From Ricinus communis (Eukaryota; Streptophyta; Magnoliopsida; Malpighiales; Euphorbiaceae), in NCBI RefSeq assembly GCF_019578655.1, contig NC_063259.1, positions 4,700,001 through 4,764,000 on the forward strand: 64,000 bases of DNA. Direction: 5' to 3'. The translations under genes were made by a program, and so were the position numbers. How positions within the stretch are numbered: position 1 is the stretch's first letter; every line of letters begins with the position of its first letter. Under the pieces are notes generated by a model. The model saw only the letters and a program-made list of their open reading frames with translations, made no database searches and was not told the origin of the DNA. Below, one piece after another: positions 46,801 through 59,330 of the stretch.

Positions 46801-48361
46801 AATTATTATGATCATTGTTAGCATTATTATTAGTAATTTTATTTGATTAAAAATTATTACGATTATTATTATTGGCATTATTATTATTAATTTTATTTTC
46901 GTTATTATTGATTTCATTATTAATATTATTATCATTATTTTTGCTATCATATTTATTGTTATTTTAATATTATTATTATTATTACATATAATTTTTATAT
47001 TTGCTATACTCGAGGCTATTCAACTTTAATTCTTAATATGTTATTGAATAATTATGTTTACTTCTGATTTATACTATTTATAATTATTATTGATGCTATG
47101 ATTGTAACTTCGGGATGAGGCGACAGTAGAACATATGCCACTTGATGGGTTGCATCAGGACCGCGTGCGCACCGGTATTAAACATAGACAGGTAGTAAAA
47201 GAATTTTTTTTTTGGATTTGCCCTGGTCGAGTACAACTCTCTGGCTATGAGAATTTGATCGCTGGATGAAAGGTCCCTGGTCGAGCATTGCTCTTTGGGC
47301 GCTAGCTTTATTAGAAATTAAGTGATCAGGCTAGATGTAAGGACCCTGGTTGAGTTTTGCTCTCTGGGCGCCAATCTTATTGGAATAAGAGATTCGAATG
47401 GCTAATAGGATTGGAGTTTAGGATTCTGTTGAGGTACTCATCTCAAAATATTTAAATTGTATTTTTTTGAATCATGGCATGACGCGTGTTTTAATATGAT
47501 ATAACATTTTATTCCGATTCAATAAATATTTTATTGAGATGGTTGTATTTATTTTTGGATTATATGATTTTAAAACAGTCTCAAATTTTTTTTAGATGTC
47601 TGTTAGGTTTCCTGCAGTTCTTCTCGTTTGGCAGCCCGACTTCCTTCATCTTTAGGTTTAATATAACTAATTTTAAATTCTCCGCATTAGTGATTCTAAA
47701 ACTTATTATTTTATTTTGGCATATTAAACCAACTGAGGAGGTATTGCCTAATTATGCTGACAGACTGATTTAAATATGTAGTATTTGGGTGGTTGAAAAT
47801 TAGTTATAAAATAGTGTTATAATGGATAAAATTATACTTTGATTGAGTTAGTGATTAGTCAAGCTTGCTATGGATTTCGGTGGCCTTACGCCTACCCATT
47901 TCCTAATGCCGGTCACAGGCCCACAGATTGGGTCGTTACAAGGTGGACCTTGTACATAATTAACTAGTAACTTAGGTTAATAAACTTTAGACATGGGCTG
48001 GATTTAATAAAATGGACTAGACTCAAGTGGACCTCACATGCTGTAATGCTTAATGTGTAAAAATGTAACTATTGCATCTATAGAGAATAACCCGTTAAAC
48101 AATAAAATTAAGGACAAAGATACAAAATAAAGAAGTTGGCTTCTCGATCCATCTCTGGATTTATGACGTAAGTTTCCTCATGGAATCGAGAAATGTCACT
48201 CATTAATAAAAGTATCCTGGTGAATTACTCAAGTGGCAACTCCCATCTCCGTGTTAGTCTCTGTGACTAGTTAACATGTCCTCGATTAGGTTGAACAGCC
48301 TTACGGTGCTATAGTTGCTAAAGATATTAGATGCGTGTCTGAAACGACCAGCCACAATGAG
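43801..48361 (+). repeat. Solo LTR of Tat family (43806-48356), TSD ATGAG, with nested solo LTR
   Basis: The LTR starts TGGCAGCATCC at 43806 and ends ACCAGCCACA at 48356. ATGAG stands directly before (43801-43805) and after (48357-48361). Its start, palindromic motif clusters (about 44060-44115 and 45125-45190) and end resemble the Tat LTRs at 24770-27163 and 57241-61000. No primer site follows, so it is a solo LTR. Without the nested LTR its length is about 2.18 kb. It lies about 0.65 kb upstream of the PAT10-like leader. Confidence 0.92.
45568..47945 (+). repeat. Nested solo LTR (45573-47940), TSD AGGTG
   Basis: Starts TGTAATACCCGTAAAT and ends TGGGTCGTTACA. AGGTG occurs before (45568-45572) and after (47941-47945). 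The flanks join into the sequence seen without insertion at about 60530-60690. It shares the hairpin block, two or three decayed copies of the GGTCCCTGGTCGAGCATTGC unit and the GGTGGCCTTA(C/A)GCCTACCCAT end segment with the LTRs at 1-7437, so it is a relative of that family. A pyrimidine-rich block (45636-45730) corresponds to the GC-rich island. Confidence 0.93.
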
Positions 48362-48829
48362 ATTGCTTAATTAAGCCATAGTATTAGTAAATAACACTAT
48401 GTTTGATACATATAATAAAGGTTGGACTTAACAATTCCAATGGCTTAACTAACCTATAAGATAAGTCTTATATAAAACCAAGCCACCCCATGTCTTTAGT
48501 AAGCTATCTTTAGTGAGATTACTAATCCATGACTAATAAAATCTTGATCCCTAAATAGCCTTAATTTTTTTATTTTATTTCTCCAAAATGACCTTAATTT
48601 TTAATTTATTTCTCAATTGTCTATGTTTATATTGGTTTACCTTAGAAAGAATTTATCCCTCTCATATGAATAAAATGTAGAAAACTACTCTTTAAATTGC
48701 CGCAAACGTTGGTATGATTGTTGGCAAAGGAGGGCCAAAAGCTAAGAGAAAGAAAACAAATAAGACGATAGATACTATTTGACCAAGCCACGCCAAAAAC
48801 TAAACATCAAAGAATGTAAATGTATAGGT
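48362..48829. other. Unassigned stretch
   Basis: AT-rich sequence between two Tat-family LTR remnants. No gene, repeat pair or motif was recognised. Confidence 0.4.
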
Positions 48830-49586
48830 GATTTTTGGGGCGCACCTAAGGCTTTTTAACCTAATCGGAAACACACTAACTAGTCATACAGACTAGCGTA
48901 GAGAAGGGAGTCGCCATCTTGATAATCACCAGTACACTTTTCTAATTTATGGTATAACTAGATTCCTTAAGAAAGTATCGCCACATTCGGAGATGGATTC
49001 AGAAACTAACTTCTTTAGTTATGTATTCCATAGTATTTTTTGGTATATACATATATATATATATGTAGATTTAATCCAAAGTATATTGGGTAGGACCCTT
49101 ATGGGTGGCAAAGCACTCCTTCAAGAGTTTTAATGCAGTTGCATACCCAAGGTTTAAACTCGAGACCTTAATTAAACTAGTCTAGACTCTTACCATCTCA
49201 TCTACACACTCTTGGATAATTTTATTAGTCAATAGCCTATTCCCTATAGATACATCATGTAAAATCAAATCTGATAATTATCCTTAACTAATTAAAAGAT
49301 AAATATGTAATTATCTCCAAAAATTTTATTTGACCCAAAATTTAAATATTTCTAAGATCTAGACAGAATTTTGACCAAATTAAAAAGGTTTGACTGATTT
49401 TCTAAGATTTTTGGCCTTATTAAAAATGGTTTGACCAAATGTCAAAATTTGGCCGAGTCAATCAAGACCAAGTCAATACTTGACTTCAACTTTTCAGACC
49501 TCCGTGAGATTTGAAAAATATAGTGAATTTTCGTCAGTGGATTTCTGATAATCCTTCAATATCTAATTCTAAATCTGGTGCTTACA
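48830..49586 (-). repeat. Shortened Tat-family LTR remnant
   Basis: On the minus strand it starts TGTAAGCACCAGATTTAG at 49586, a good copy of the family start, and ends around AAAAGCCTTAGGTGCG near 48840, close to the family end. The middle is mostly missing. A piece at about 49035-49230, with an AT dinucleotide run and TTTAAACTCGAGACC, does not match the other LTR copies and may be a separate insertion. Confidence 0.65.
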
Positions 49587-51380
49587 GTAAACTTTTCTTT
49601 TATGATTTTCTATAAAGCTAAACATCAACTTAATGTCAAAAGAAATAAATTTGCTTACAGTGAATCAATAAGCACGAATTATTATTTTGAGAAAAAACTC
49701 TAATAAACGCAATCATTAAAATTTATCCAAAGTTCAATAATAAAAATACTTTAATTTAAGAGTACAAACCCTAAGCCTAAACCTTTGTAATATTTTAGTG
49801 AGATCTAATAAAATGAATCATGTGCTTTTAAAGATATGGTATTTAGGGTAAGGACATATGTACTTTCGATAAAGCCATACGTCTTTACCTTAGTACAAAA
49901 ATCTATACCCTTTGAGACGCGAGTCTTTAAGGTTTAGCTTTTAGATAGTGAATCATGCGAGTTACAGACAACTTAAACAAACTCTCAGACAATTATATTT
50001 TCATTGAAGGCTCAACAAAGCAAAGTTATGCAATCATTAGTAAGGTCATAGAACATGCCCAAAAGCCAAAATAAAAGCTCAATATCTTGAGGAAGATGAC
50101 TAAGTACGTCCGTTCTTGACAAGAACATATGTGCTTAGTGAATAAACACCTAAGCACGTTTGTTCTTGGCAAGGATGCACATCTTTAAGCTTAATATATG
50201 GGCAAACTCCTACGTTCTTAACATTAGTACGTGTGTGCTTAAGAGTAAATTGTGTTTAATTAAGATGCCCCAGAAAAATTACTACCTTGGATGTTATACG
50301 AAGCTATCCCTAAAACATGTTACTAGTAAACAATTATTAGCATATGATTCGAAGGAAACATCAGTCCAAAATTTTACAACATGTATATTTCTAGAGTAGC
50401 GGCATATAATCTTCACTAATTGATACTCACAGGTTACAAGGTTGCATTCAGTATTTGTAATGTGTGATAAATATAAGAGCTTCGAAGTCGGCCTTTAAGT
50501 TTTACTTAGTGATGCATCCATTGGCTTAGCGTCAATTGTTTATGGTTCCAAGGGTTCTAGACTAGGATGTTCTCGACATTGTGTCTATTCCCCTTCCTTT
50601 TTGTCTTCCTCATGTCTTCCTTTTTAAAGTCAATGTTGTCCACTTTGATAGTTTTGTCACCCTTGATAGTGTCTGTATTATGTCTTTGTTGGTGTTAATA
50701 AATATGTGTCTTCCTTAGAGGAGTTTTTGTCCATGTCTTCATATTCTATTCTTAGTCTATTTTCTCTCTGCCTTCTCTCCTTTTCTTTTGCTCTTCCCTT
50801 GCTCTATGTGCTTTCTCTCTTTGTCTCTCTTTCAAAGATGATCCCTCTACCTCTGTATGTTTTGTTCCTCGCCTAGAAGAAGAAGAAGAAGTCCCTCCTC
50901 CCCTCTCTTGTCTTTTTCCCCTATATCACTAGAACTCATTTTCTCTTTCTTCAACTGTCCACCGCCTAAAATGTCTATTATCATTAATTAAAGCTGATAT
51001 CCCTTCCTTGTTTGCCCTTTTTTTCTGCTCTTTAGAGACATCAAACAAGTTTGCTGCGTCTTGGCGTGCGATAATTAGTTACCGCCTCAAATCATCATTA
51101 TTTTGCTTCGTACATATACTTAGGCACTGTTCATTTCCCTCAGTATGAGCGCATTTAACAAGTATAGATACGCTTAGGCCTAAACACGTATTGATTAGCA
51201 TTATTCATTTGCCTTAGTATGGATGTACATACTAAGTGCGTATGCTTTTAGGGTTACGCACTCATGGACTTAGAGTAAGTACGTACGTTCTTAACCTAAG
51301 TACATGTGGCTTAAGCATCCTTAAGTGTGTATGGCTATAGGCTTAGTACATACATACTTACCTTAAGCATGTACATCCTT
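49587..51380. repeat. Unclassified repeat with degenerate TACGT/CTTAAG motif clusters
   Basis: Clusters at about 49850-50245 and 51115-51380 contain many variants of GTACGTNCNTTCTTA and CTTAAGCACGT. Between them (50560-50960) the plus strand is pyrimidine-rich. No convincing frame is seen. The pattern suggests degenerate LTR or tandem-repeat sequence. Confidence 0.35.
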
Positions 51381-52079
51381 AGGGTTGTTGAAACCTCGTA
51401 TTTCCTTCGTTCGAACTTGGCCACCATTTGAAAGGGTATCTTCAAGGTTCTTACACGTCCCAAGTCCATTCTAAAATTTTTAAAACTCCCTATGTTTACT
51501 TATGAGCCAAAGTAGTGTCTTGGTGATCATCACATGGCCAAAATCGAGGAGTAAGAATCGAGTGTTAACAATTAGGAGACTTTACATTCATATAGTCTTA
51601 CTCCTCAAAGGACTAGAAGACTTTCAGCCCTTATATAAGGGCCTATGGCACAATCCGTTAGGTATATTATTCCTTTATAATCAATACACTCTTACAACCT
51701 CATACCTTTACTAACTTAGCCATCAGATTAAGTGGCCAGACAATCCCGTACAGTGCTTTCTAACCTTTATTTGCAAATACTCCGGAGCTCAGGTCAAACC
51801 TTAAGATCTTCATTGATAGCTAAGTTCTTTGACCAAGTTACCAATTGGGTTCGCTAATATTAGTTGAACTTGGAATAGAATAATGCTTAAGGTTCAAAAA
51901 GTTGTGATTGATGTTCTTTTAGTGCTTTATTTTGTCTTTGTTCTTGGAAGTTTATGATAACACTTAATACTTTATTCATTATGCTTGAAAACTCTATGAT
52001 AACAATGGTAATTCATGTTATTATTACATGTAAACTTTTTATTTTAGCTTGATTTATAAGTAATTTTGTGCATATATTG
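51381..52079 (+). other. Possible LTR or promoter segment with palindromic TATA
   Basis: The perfect 16-base palindrome GCCCTTATATAAGGGC lies at 51627-51642 and contains a TATA-like core. TTGTTGAAACCTCG at about 51384 could be an LTR start. No second copy is in the window. No gene is seen. Confidence 0.3.
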
Positions 52080-52972
52080 TAAATGTGTAGTAATGAATGA
52101 TGGTATTATTGACTTACATTTTAATTATGGTAATGAATGGGTTATAAACCAAAATTTGAATATATGGATGGAGATGTATATAGAAGAAAGGATTTTGATG
52201 TTGATTATTTGACTTATTAAGAAATTAGAGATACATATATAGAGATATTAGAGTTTCATTATGTGTTGTACATTTTCATACTTACACCTAGTAAGGATCT
52301 GATGAATTGTTTTTAGTTAAAGATGATGAAGTTTTTAAGAAAATATTGAATTACATTAGGAAGTATTTTTGGATAATTAAGATTAACATTTATGCTAGTC
52401 ATACTGTAGATGTTCCTAAATATTTACTTTAGTTTCTTACTATATAAGGACTTGTGCATGATGATATTGGGGGATAGGGAGCTGATGAGGCATATATAGG
52501 TCATGGATTCAATGATACTCAAGGTATAACATGAGATAATGCAGGTTGAGGTGGGGTAGGTGTTGATGCAAGTGAAGAATTTAATGAACTTATAGTTTGC
52601 ATGAGGGGATGAACTGTGGAGGGGTAAATAATTATGGAATAGGCTGAAACATTAAGATAGGTACATAATGTAGCTGTGTTAATAATGATAGAAATGAGCA
52701 GGTCAAGAGGAGGAAGACGAAGAGTATAGTGAAAGTGATTAGAATTACGCCTCAATAAGAGAGTGAGATTTGAGAAGGATGATGACAGACTCTTTTTCTC
52801 ATCGGTTATAACCTTTGCTAATGTTAAAGAGGTTAGGGATGCATAAAACTTTATATTAAACTTAATGAACCACGTAGGATTAAGTCCAATTGTATAACAG
52901 AAATAGGTTGTCTCTTTGTGGTTTTAATGTCTAAAGATGGAAAAAACCATAGACTAGCTATGAAGACACTCA

Positions 52973-53006
52973 TTAATTTTAACACCCGTAGTTAAGGATT
53001 AATAAA

Positions 53007-53057
<51 letters not shown>

Positions 53058-56000
53058 TAGGATTTTAATGCTAGATAAAATAATAATAATAATAATAATA
53101 GAAGGATCTATTAAATTATTTTTAATTTTTTAATTTTTAAATAATTAATTAAATGATTTATATAAAATATGAATTACCTTTTTATAATCGTCACACTCTA
53201 TAATTTTTAAATTTGAATATATATAATTAAATGCATATATTTAGACTTCAATTAAAAAAATTAGTTTATAAATTAGAGGTAAAATAGTAGCGACATTGAT
53301 ATTATTTTAATTAAGTGATTTTATAATTTTATTTACTTAATTTAAGATTATTAATTTCTTTTCGTATATGAATTGTATTTTTAGAGGCTTATTATTATAA
53401 GAAAAATGATTAAAGCTATAGGACCTAATAAAAGATTTAATTTTAGTATGTATAGTGTCACATGATAGTAATAATATAAGTATTTAAATTTTAATATATT
53501 TGATTGATTAAATTAAATAATGGAACTAAATTAATAGTTAAGATGGGTGAGATTAAAATAATGAGATAATGAGTAAGTGAAGTTTGGACTTTAATGAGGT
53601 TAGGTATGGGAGTAATTATAGAAGGTTCTAGTTTCAAAAAAAATAAAAAGAAAGGAAAAAAAAATAATAATGAAATGAAATATCAAGCCAAGTGAGTAGT
53701 TCTCGTTCATTCAAAGACTTTTGGCCTAAATTATTAGCTTTTGACAGTAACTAAGGAGCTTTTTTAGGACAACCTTCTCCACCAATTTTCTAGCCTATTA
53801 CGGGTATGTTCTTGTAAGAATAAGTCATCCAAATGATCATCTATACTTAATTTGATCTTAGCTACCCAACATTTTGCCCATCTTCAATGTTCCAAAGAGA
53901 GGAATTTTTAGGAATCATGGCGAGCTGCTGTCATTCTTCTCTTTTGATGTCACCAGCTCCGACAACATTATCAACTATGGCAAGCTTTCCAACCAGCTCC
54001 CTTACATAAGCTTTTGAACCTAAAACTTTCTCATCCTCTCAGTCTTAATTGATTGTTAAATTAAATTAGGTTTAAGGTAAGTAAAAATAGGTTCTTTAAT
54101 TTTTGATTTTTGCCTCATCTTTAAAATGGGTGAGAACTAGATCTATTCATGTAGGAATTAGATGATTGTGCTGGGTTGTTAGGTTGTTGGCTTAAATTGG
54201 GTGTTAATTTATTTTCAAACTATATCATTTTAATAATAATAAACTCATGACCAAAACTTTTAAATAATTAGCTAGATAACCTGCCGTGACCTTACTTATG
54301 GATATTAGAAAGTGGCCAATCATATTAATTTTATGTAAAATGATTTAGACTTTGAGTTAGTATGGTATTACTTGTAGTTAAATGCAAGAGTATTTGTTTT
54401 AAATGAATTTAAAGAAAAAAATATAGAATATAAGACATTAAAGCTAGTTAAGGAGAAGTAATAAAAATGCCCTATCAGATCATTACGTCGTTCATCCTTA
54501 AGTGGTGATTTGTTTAATAGATATAATTATTAGAAATGATTCTTTCTTTATCATAAAAACCATGAATATGCATTTCTTTTCATATGCATCAATTCTAACT
54601 TGCTGTATTGAATCTTAGCCAATATCAATAATAAGGCTCATGCATTTTAATAAGCATGAACATAATTTTAGGAGTGAGCATCATATAGACTTAGAAAATG
54701 TTTATATTAATATGGTTTGAAATGTATTAATGAAACCCAAATGAATAAAAGAAAATAAAAATGTTAGTGTTGCATTCTTATGGTGACTTTCTATTGGCCC
54801 TTCTTGTATTTTTTTTCCTCTCTAATTGTCTTTTTTATATGCAAGTTTAGTAACATTATGATTCGTTAACTGCTAAATTACAAATTATAATTAGCTAGGT
54901 GAAATAAAACTCTCAGGTGGTGCAAAGAATTTAATATGAGCTCTTACATGACTTATTGTATTGTGATTTTATATTGTGATTTTAATTGGGTTATATTTAA
55001 CAGATGAGTTATATATATATATATATAAATCATATGTTGCAATAGGGGAAGTGCTGCCAAATTTTCAGTAAAATTGATTAGAATAAGAAAATAATTAATA
55101 GGATTATATAAAAATAGTATTAGAAGTAGATATTAGATATTAGAAATTAGAGATTAGTTAAGGATTATTAGAAGGTAGAATTTAAATTTATTTCTAAATA
55201 TTGTTTTTATATATTATTTATAGAATTAAGTGTTTGAAAGTTGTTTGAAGAGAAATGTTAGTAGAAAATTTAGTGAAGGTTCAGCCGGTTGAGTCCTGTA
55301 TGCCAGGTGAGTGAATAAACTTATAACAAAATATTTTTTAATAATATATTATTTACATTATTTTCTTATGATTTGTTGGAATATTACTATCGAAATATGT
55401 GTTTTAAAGGCAATTTAGAAACTTGATATTTTCTATAGAGATTGGGAATGGAGAATGGTATTTTAGTTTTATTATATATATATGATTATTGATTTTACAT
55501 AGCTGAATAAATGAGTATACACTCATCTATGTGACCTATGAGATTATACCTTAGATGCCGGGTGTAAACATAATATACTATCTTTAGGATGGCGCTTAGT
55601 ATACATATCTCGCCTTTGGGGTGTATGCTAGGTGGTGCCTTTTGAGAGCTTATTATCTACATGCGTATGACTAGTTATTTGCACTTTGGGCTGCTAGGTA
55701 AGATGTATTTACGCACAAAGTTGCCCGGGATCAATAGGGTAATTTAGTTGATTTCAACTGAATTATTTATTTTATTTGTTAATGTTTTTCCTTGGTATGA
55801 TATCAAAATTTGAATTAATAGCGGAAATTTTTTCGGATGGATTCAATATTATGCAGTTAATTGATTTCAGAATAGAAAAGGATTTGCAGTTTCAAATATA
55901 TATGGAAGTGATTCTTTATTTAATTAGTTTTATAAAATTTTATTTATCCAGCTAGAATATTTATTTTATCAAATATTTATATTCAGAATAATAGTAATAT

Positions 56001-56266
56001 TTTTTTTAGCAGAAAAATATTAAAAAATGGTATAATAATATACGGGTTTATTTCAATCCTTATATATTTCTCTTTGTTATTTGTTTATCCTCTCATTGAG
56101 GTTTTACTCACCTTTATTTTTATGTATTATGCAGGATGTCTAAGAGTTGGATCATAATAGAAGTGGTAGTAGTTACAGATTCGAGATGCTAAACTCCATG
56201 GTTTGGAAAAATGAAGTTAGAAAATTAGATGGTTAGGTTCAATTCCGGCAGGGGCGTTACATTAAT
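52973..56266 (+). repeat. Solo LTR (52978-56261), TSD TTAAT, inside MULE relic
   Basis: Starts TTTAACACCCGTAG (the usual TGTAACACCC with one change) and ends CAGGGGCGTTACA. TTAAT flanks it at 52973-52977 and 56262-56266. Removing it joins the two halves of the MULE relic. It carries AAT microsatellites near its start and a region at 55510-55745 whose relative lies inverted at about 57050-57240. Confidence 0.92.
53006..53101 (+). repeat. AAT trinucleotide microsatellite (two blocks)
   Basis: Uninterrupted ATA/AAT runs at about 53006-53057 and 53080-53100 near the start of the solo LTR. Confidence 0.9.
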
Positions 56267-56659
56267 AAATATTGATGTTTTGGAAGTTTTGAATCCACTG
56301 AATGCATAGCCAATTTCTTAGCAGAATATTTTATGAAAAGACTAACTAACAACCCTGATATAAAATTGAAAAACCTAAAAAAAAGCTATTAAAGAGGAAC
56401 TTATGGTTAAAATAGATCTGATTAAATGTAAAAAGGCCAAACCAATTGTCATAAGAAATGAATGGAAGCTGCAAGGTAAGATTTAGCTACCTTGAGGTAT
56501 ATCCAGTTTCTCTTATAAGATTGAGCTCTGTAAAGAAAGTCCGAAGGAGGGATATAGTGTGTTTAAAAGAATGTTCATGTAACAATGCTACCCAAACTGA
56601 GGCCCAACTACCTAATTTTTTAATTTTCTCTTTCTTGGATCATGGAGTCTAGCAATGCG

Positions 56660-57240
56660 AAACTATAACTTCTTAGTCAAATCTAACTCCTGGATATCCT
56701 GCAAAACACTGGTGAATGAAGAAAAATGGATGAGTATAAACTTAATGAGAGATAAAAAATTATAAGAAGGAAACTTTTTATCACATTTGATACATATACA
56801 TTCATATATACAAACATTTAATAAAGTAATCAACTGCATAAATAAATAACATAAAATCATAAAAAATCATAAAACTAAATAATAAATACTTCTAAACATT
56901 CAAATCTATAGAAAGGATAAGTATCATTTTTGTATCCAATATTAATAAAAGTCTATAACTAAATTGGATCAAGGAACATAAATAATAATTTCCAAAGTTA
57001 TTTAAAACAATAGAACGAAAAACAATTAAAACTCAATATACACTCAAGAATGTACTCTATTGATCCCTAGTAGCTTAGACGTGACAAATGTCTAATTTAG
57101 TAGTACTAAAGCACAAAGCCTTATCCTACATGCATAGGCTAAAACTCCACCTAGTATATGCCTTAAAAGCATGTGTATACTAAGTATTGTCACAAAGACA
57201 ATATATAATCATCTTTAACACCTGATATCTAAAGTGTGAT
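56660..57240 (-). repeat. Inverted, truncated LTR fragment related to the 52978-56261 LTR
   Basis: The reverse complement of 57050-57240 contains a TTTAGAT(A/G)-CxGGTGTTAAA stretch, CTTAGTATACACAT, GTATACTAGGTGGAG and GGGATCAATAGAG, matching 55540-55740 of the solo LTR in order. It is cut at 57240 by the Tat-family LTR. The left edge is uncertain. Confidence 0.5.
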
Positions 57241-59330
57241 TGTAAGACCTATTTTTCGAATCTAAATATAAAAAAAAATTACAAAAAATCCGATGATGAA
57301 ATTTATTGTTCCTCCTGAGTCTCACAGAGTTGAGAAAAGCTAAAATCTCAGTTAGGGTTATAAGTAATTGAGCTAAATATTATTTTTTAAAATCATATTA
57401 GACTAAATTGACAAAAAAAAGTTTTAAAGTCAAAATCAGTCAAATTACTAAGTGTAGGAAATAAATTGTAGAAGAACTTCAAAAATTTCCAATCAAAGAG
57501 TCAATCGACTCTATATACAGCCAATTGGCTCTATGTCGAGCCGACTGGTTCTACACAGTACCGGTTGGCCCAAAACTCAGATTTTCATATTGTTTTTCGG
57601 TGTTTTTCTGATTTTAAATTTCAACAATTATTAAAATATACTTTCTAAAAGGTTTTAATTTATAATTATCTAGCTTTTAATTATTTTTATAATTAAATAA
57701 ATTTTTATTGATAATTATCCCAATTTGTATTTATTGACTAAGAAAAAGAATTTTGTTAAATCCTTTAATCATCAATAATTCTTTGGAATTATTGATAACT
57801 AAAGGGATGATTATCATGGCCTCTAAGGTTTCGTCCATCTTCTATATAAATAGAAAAGGAAACCCTAGATTAATAGGTTGGCAATTTTTGGGATGACAAC
57901 TTTTAGCAAAGAATGATAATAAGTTCATATTTCTAAAAACTAAACAAAAGCCCACAAAACACTTTGGATTCCTAACCCATTTTTATATCAACTTCACCTA
58001 CTCATGAGACTCAAGGATATGCTCAATAGGGGGACAATATGAGGATTTCTAAAAACTCAATCATTTTATCATCAATCTATTTCTTGATTTTGTGATTCTT
58101 TTATTGATCTAGAACATGTTTGGGAGTGGTTTTTATTGATTGTACTGTTTTAGATCTAAATCTGTATGTTAGGATTTTGAATCTGATAAATATTATGATT
58201 ACATGCTAAATTTAAGTTTTTTCCATGCTTCTTGCTAGAATCACATGATTAGATTTTGAAATTGCTATTCTTTCAAAATTTTGATCAAGTTTTCATATTA
58301 GTTTGATTATCTATTAAAATCTACTTTTATTTTTTTTGCCCGCTTTCCATATGTTTAAAAACCTATTGAATGTTATTTTTGCCTTAGAAATTAGTTAATC
58401 TACTTATTTTGCTTTATTTTTCATATATTGATCGTTCTTTTATGTTTTTATGCATGTATATCGATTATATAGATGTTGTGAAGTTTATGTTTGATTAAAA
58501 GCTCGAATCGGCCTAGGATTCAACCCTAGAGCCGATCGGCTGTTATCCTCCAATGGCCTGATTTCGACAATGTTTTATGGATTTTCGTTTGATGACCGTA
58601 TTTTGACAGTTCTTGCCTATTTCATTCATTTTTATTAGTTTTTTTTTTATTTTTCTTGCTTTTCTTTGCTTTCAGGTTTTTGTATATTTGTAATATGCTT
58701 GATGTGATTGTTAACTAAAAATAATTCACCTAGACTTAGGCCCTAAAAATTGAACTTTGCATGTAATATGTAGTCCATTAGGTTAAAAATATGATAAATT
58801 GGGCCTAATCATAAAATCTAATTAGACCTAAATGGGTTTTGCCATGTATAGTTAATGAATTAACCCATTTATACATAAAACGGGCTTTTGGCATGTAAGT
58901 GTAGCTTATTTAGGATTAAAGACCTTTAAAATTGAACTTAGTAAATAAAATTAGGCAAGACTAACTAAGCTTTTCTCATGTAATTAAGTAGCTACTTAGG
59001 CTAACCAATAAAAAGGAGTTTGGGCCAGACTTATTAAAATGGGATATAATTAGATGGTCCTATAACATGTTATATTGCTTATATATAGAAATATTATGTT
59101 GCATTTGTTAAGGATACACTATTACCTAATAAAATTAAAGGTAGGAATACATAGTTAAGGAAGTTGGTTTCCAAATCCATCTCTAGATGTGGCAATAATT
59201 CTTTAAGGAATCTAGTTACACCACTCAATTAGAAAAAGTGTCCCGATGATTTATCTAGATGGCAACTTCCTTTCTCTATGCTAGTCTCTATAACTAGTTA
59301 GCATGGTCCTGATTAGCTTGAAAAACCTTT
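57241..59330 (+). repeat. Tat-family LTR, truncated before its 3' end
   Basis: Starts TGTAAGACCTATTTTTCG at 57241. It has palindromic motif clusters at 57495-57570 and 58500-58545, a TATA box at 57841-57853, and conserved GCAACTTCCTTTCTCTATGC and CTTGAAAAACC pieces at its end. It stops about 50-60 bases before the expected LTR end, where the next LTR begins. Confidence 0.75.
57841..57853 (+). promoter_or_regulatory. TATA box of Tat-family LTR
   Basis: TCTATATAAATAG, with the following GAAAAG(G)AAA and AATAGGTTGGCAATTT, matches the minus-strand LTR at 26480-26555. Confidence 0.65.

Larger units (their letters stand above)
52080..56480 (+). pseudogene. Second MULE transposase relic, split by a solo LTR
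   Basis: At 52080-52970 the pieces include DLHFNYGNEWVINQNLNIWM (N-terminal domain), VKDDEVFKKILNYIRKYFWI, and a stretch matching 'F.NVKEVRDA..LY.KLNEPRRIK' with GCLFVVLMSKDGKNHRLAMK (zinc region). After the solo LTR, 56267-56450 continues with ECIANFLAEYFMKRLTNNPD and KLKNLKKAIKEELMVKIDL, the following helical part. Several frameshifts and stops occur, and the DDE core is not found. The family differs from the relic at 27230-28975 in sequence. Confidence 0.7.

Noticed and set aside
49035..49230. Possible tRNA-derived SINE (TTTAAACTCGAGACC like a B box)
   Set aside because: No clear A box at the right spacing, no poly-A or T tail, and no flanking duplication found; noted only as a possible insertion.
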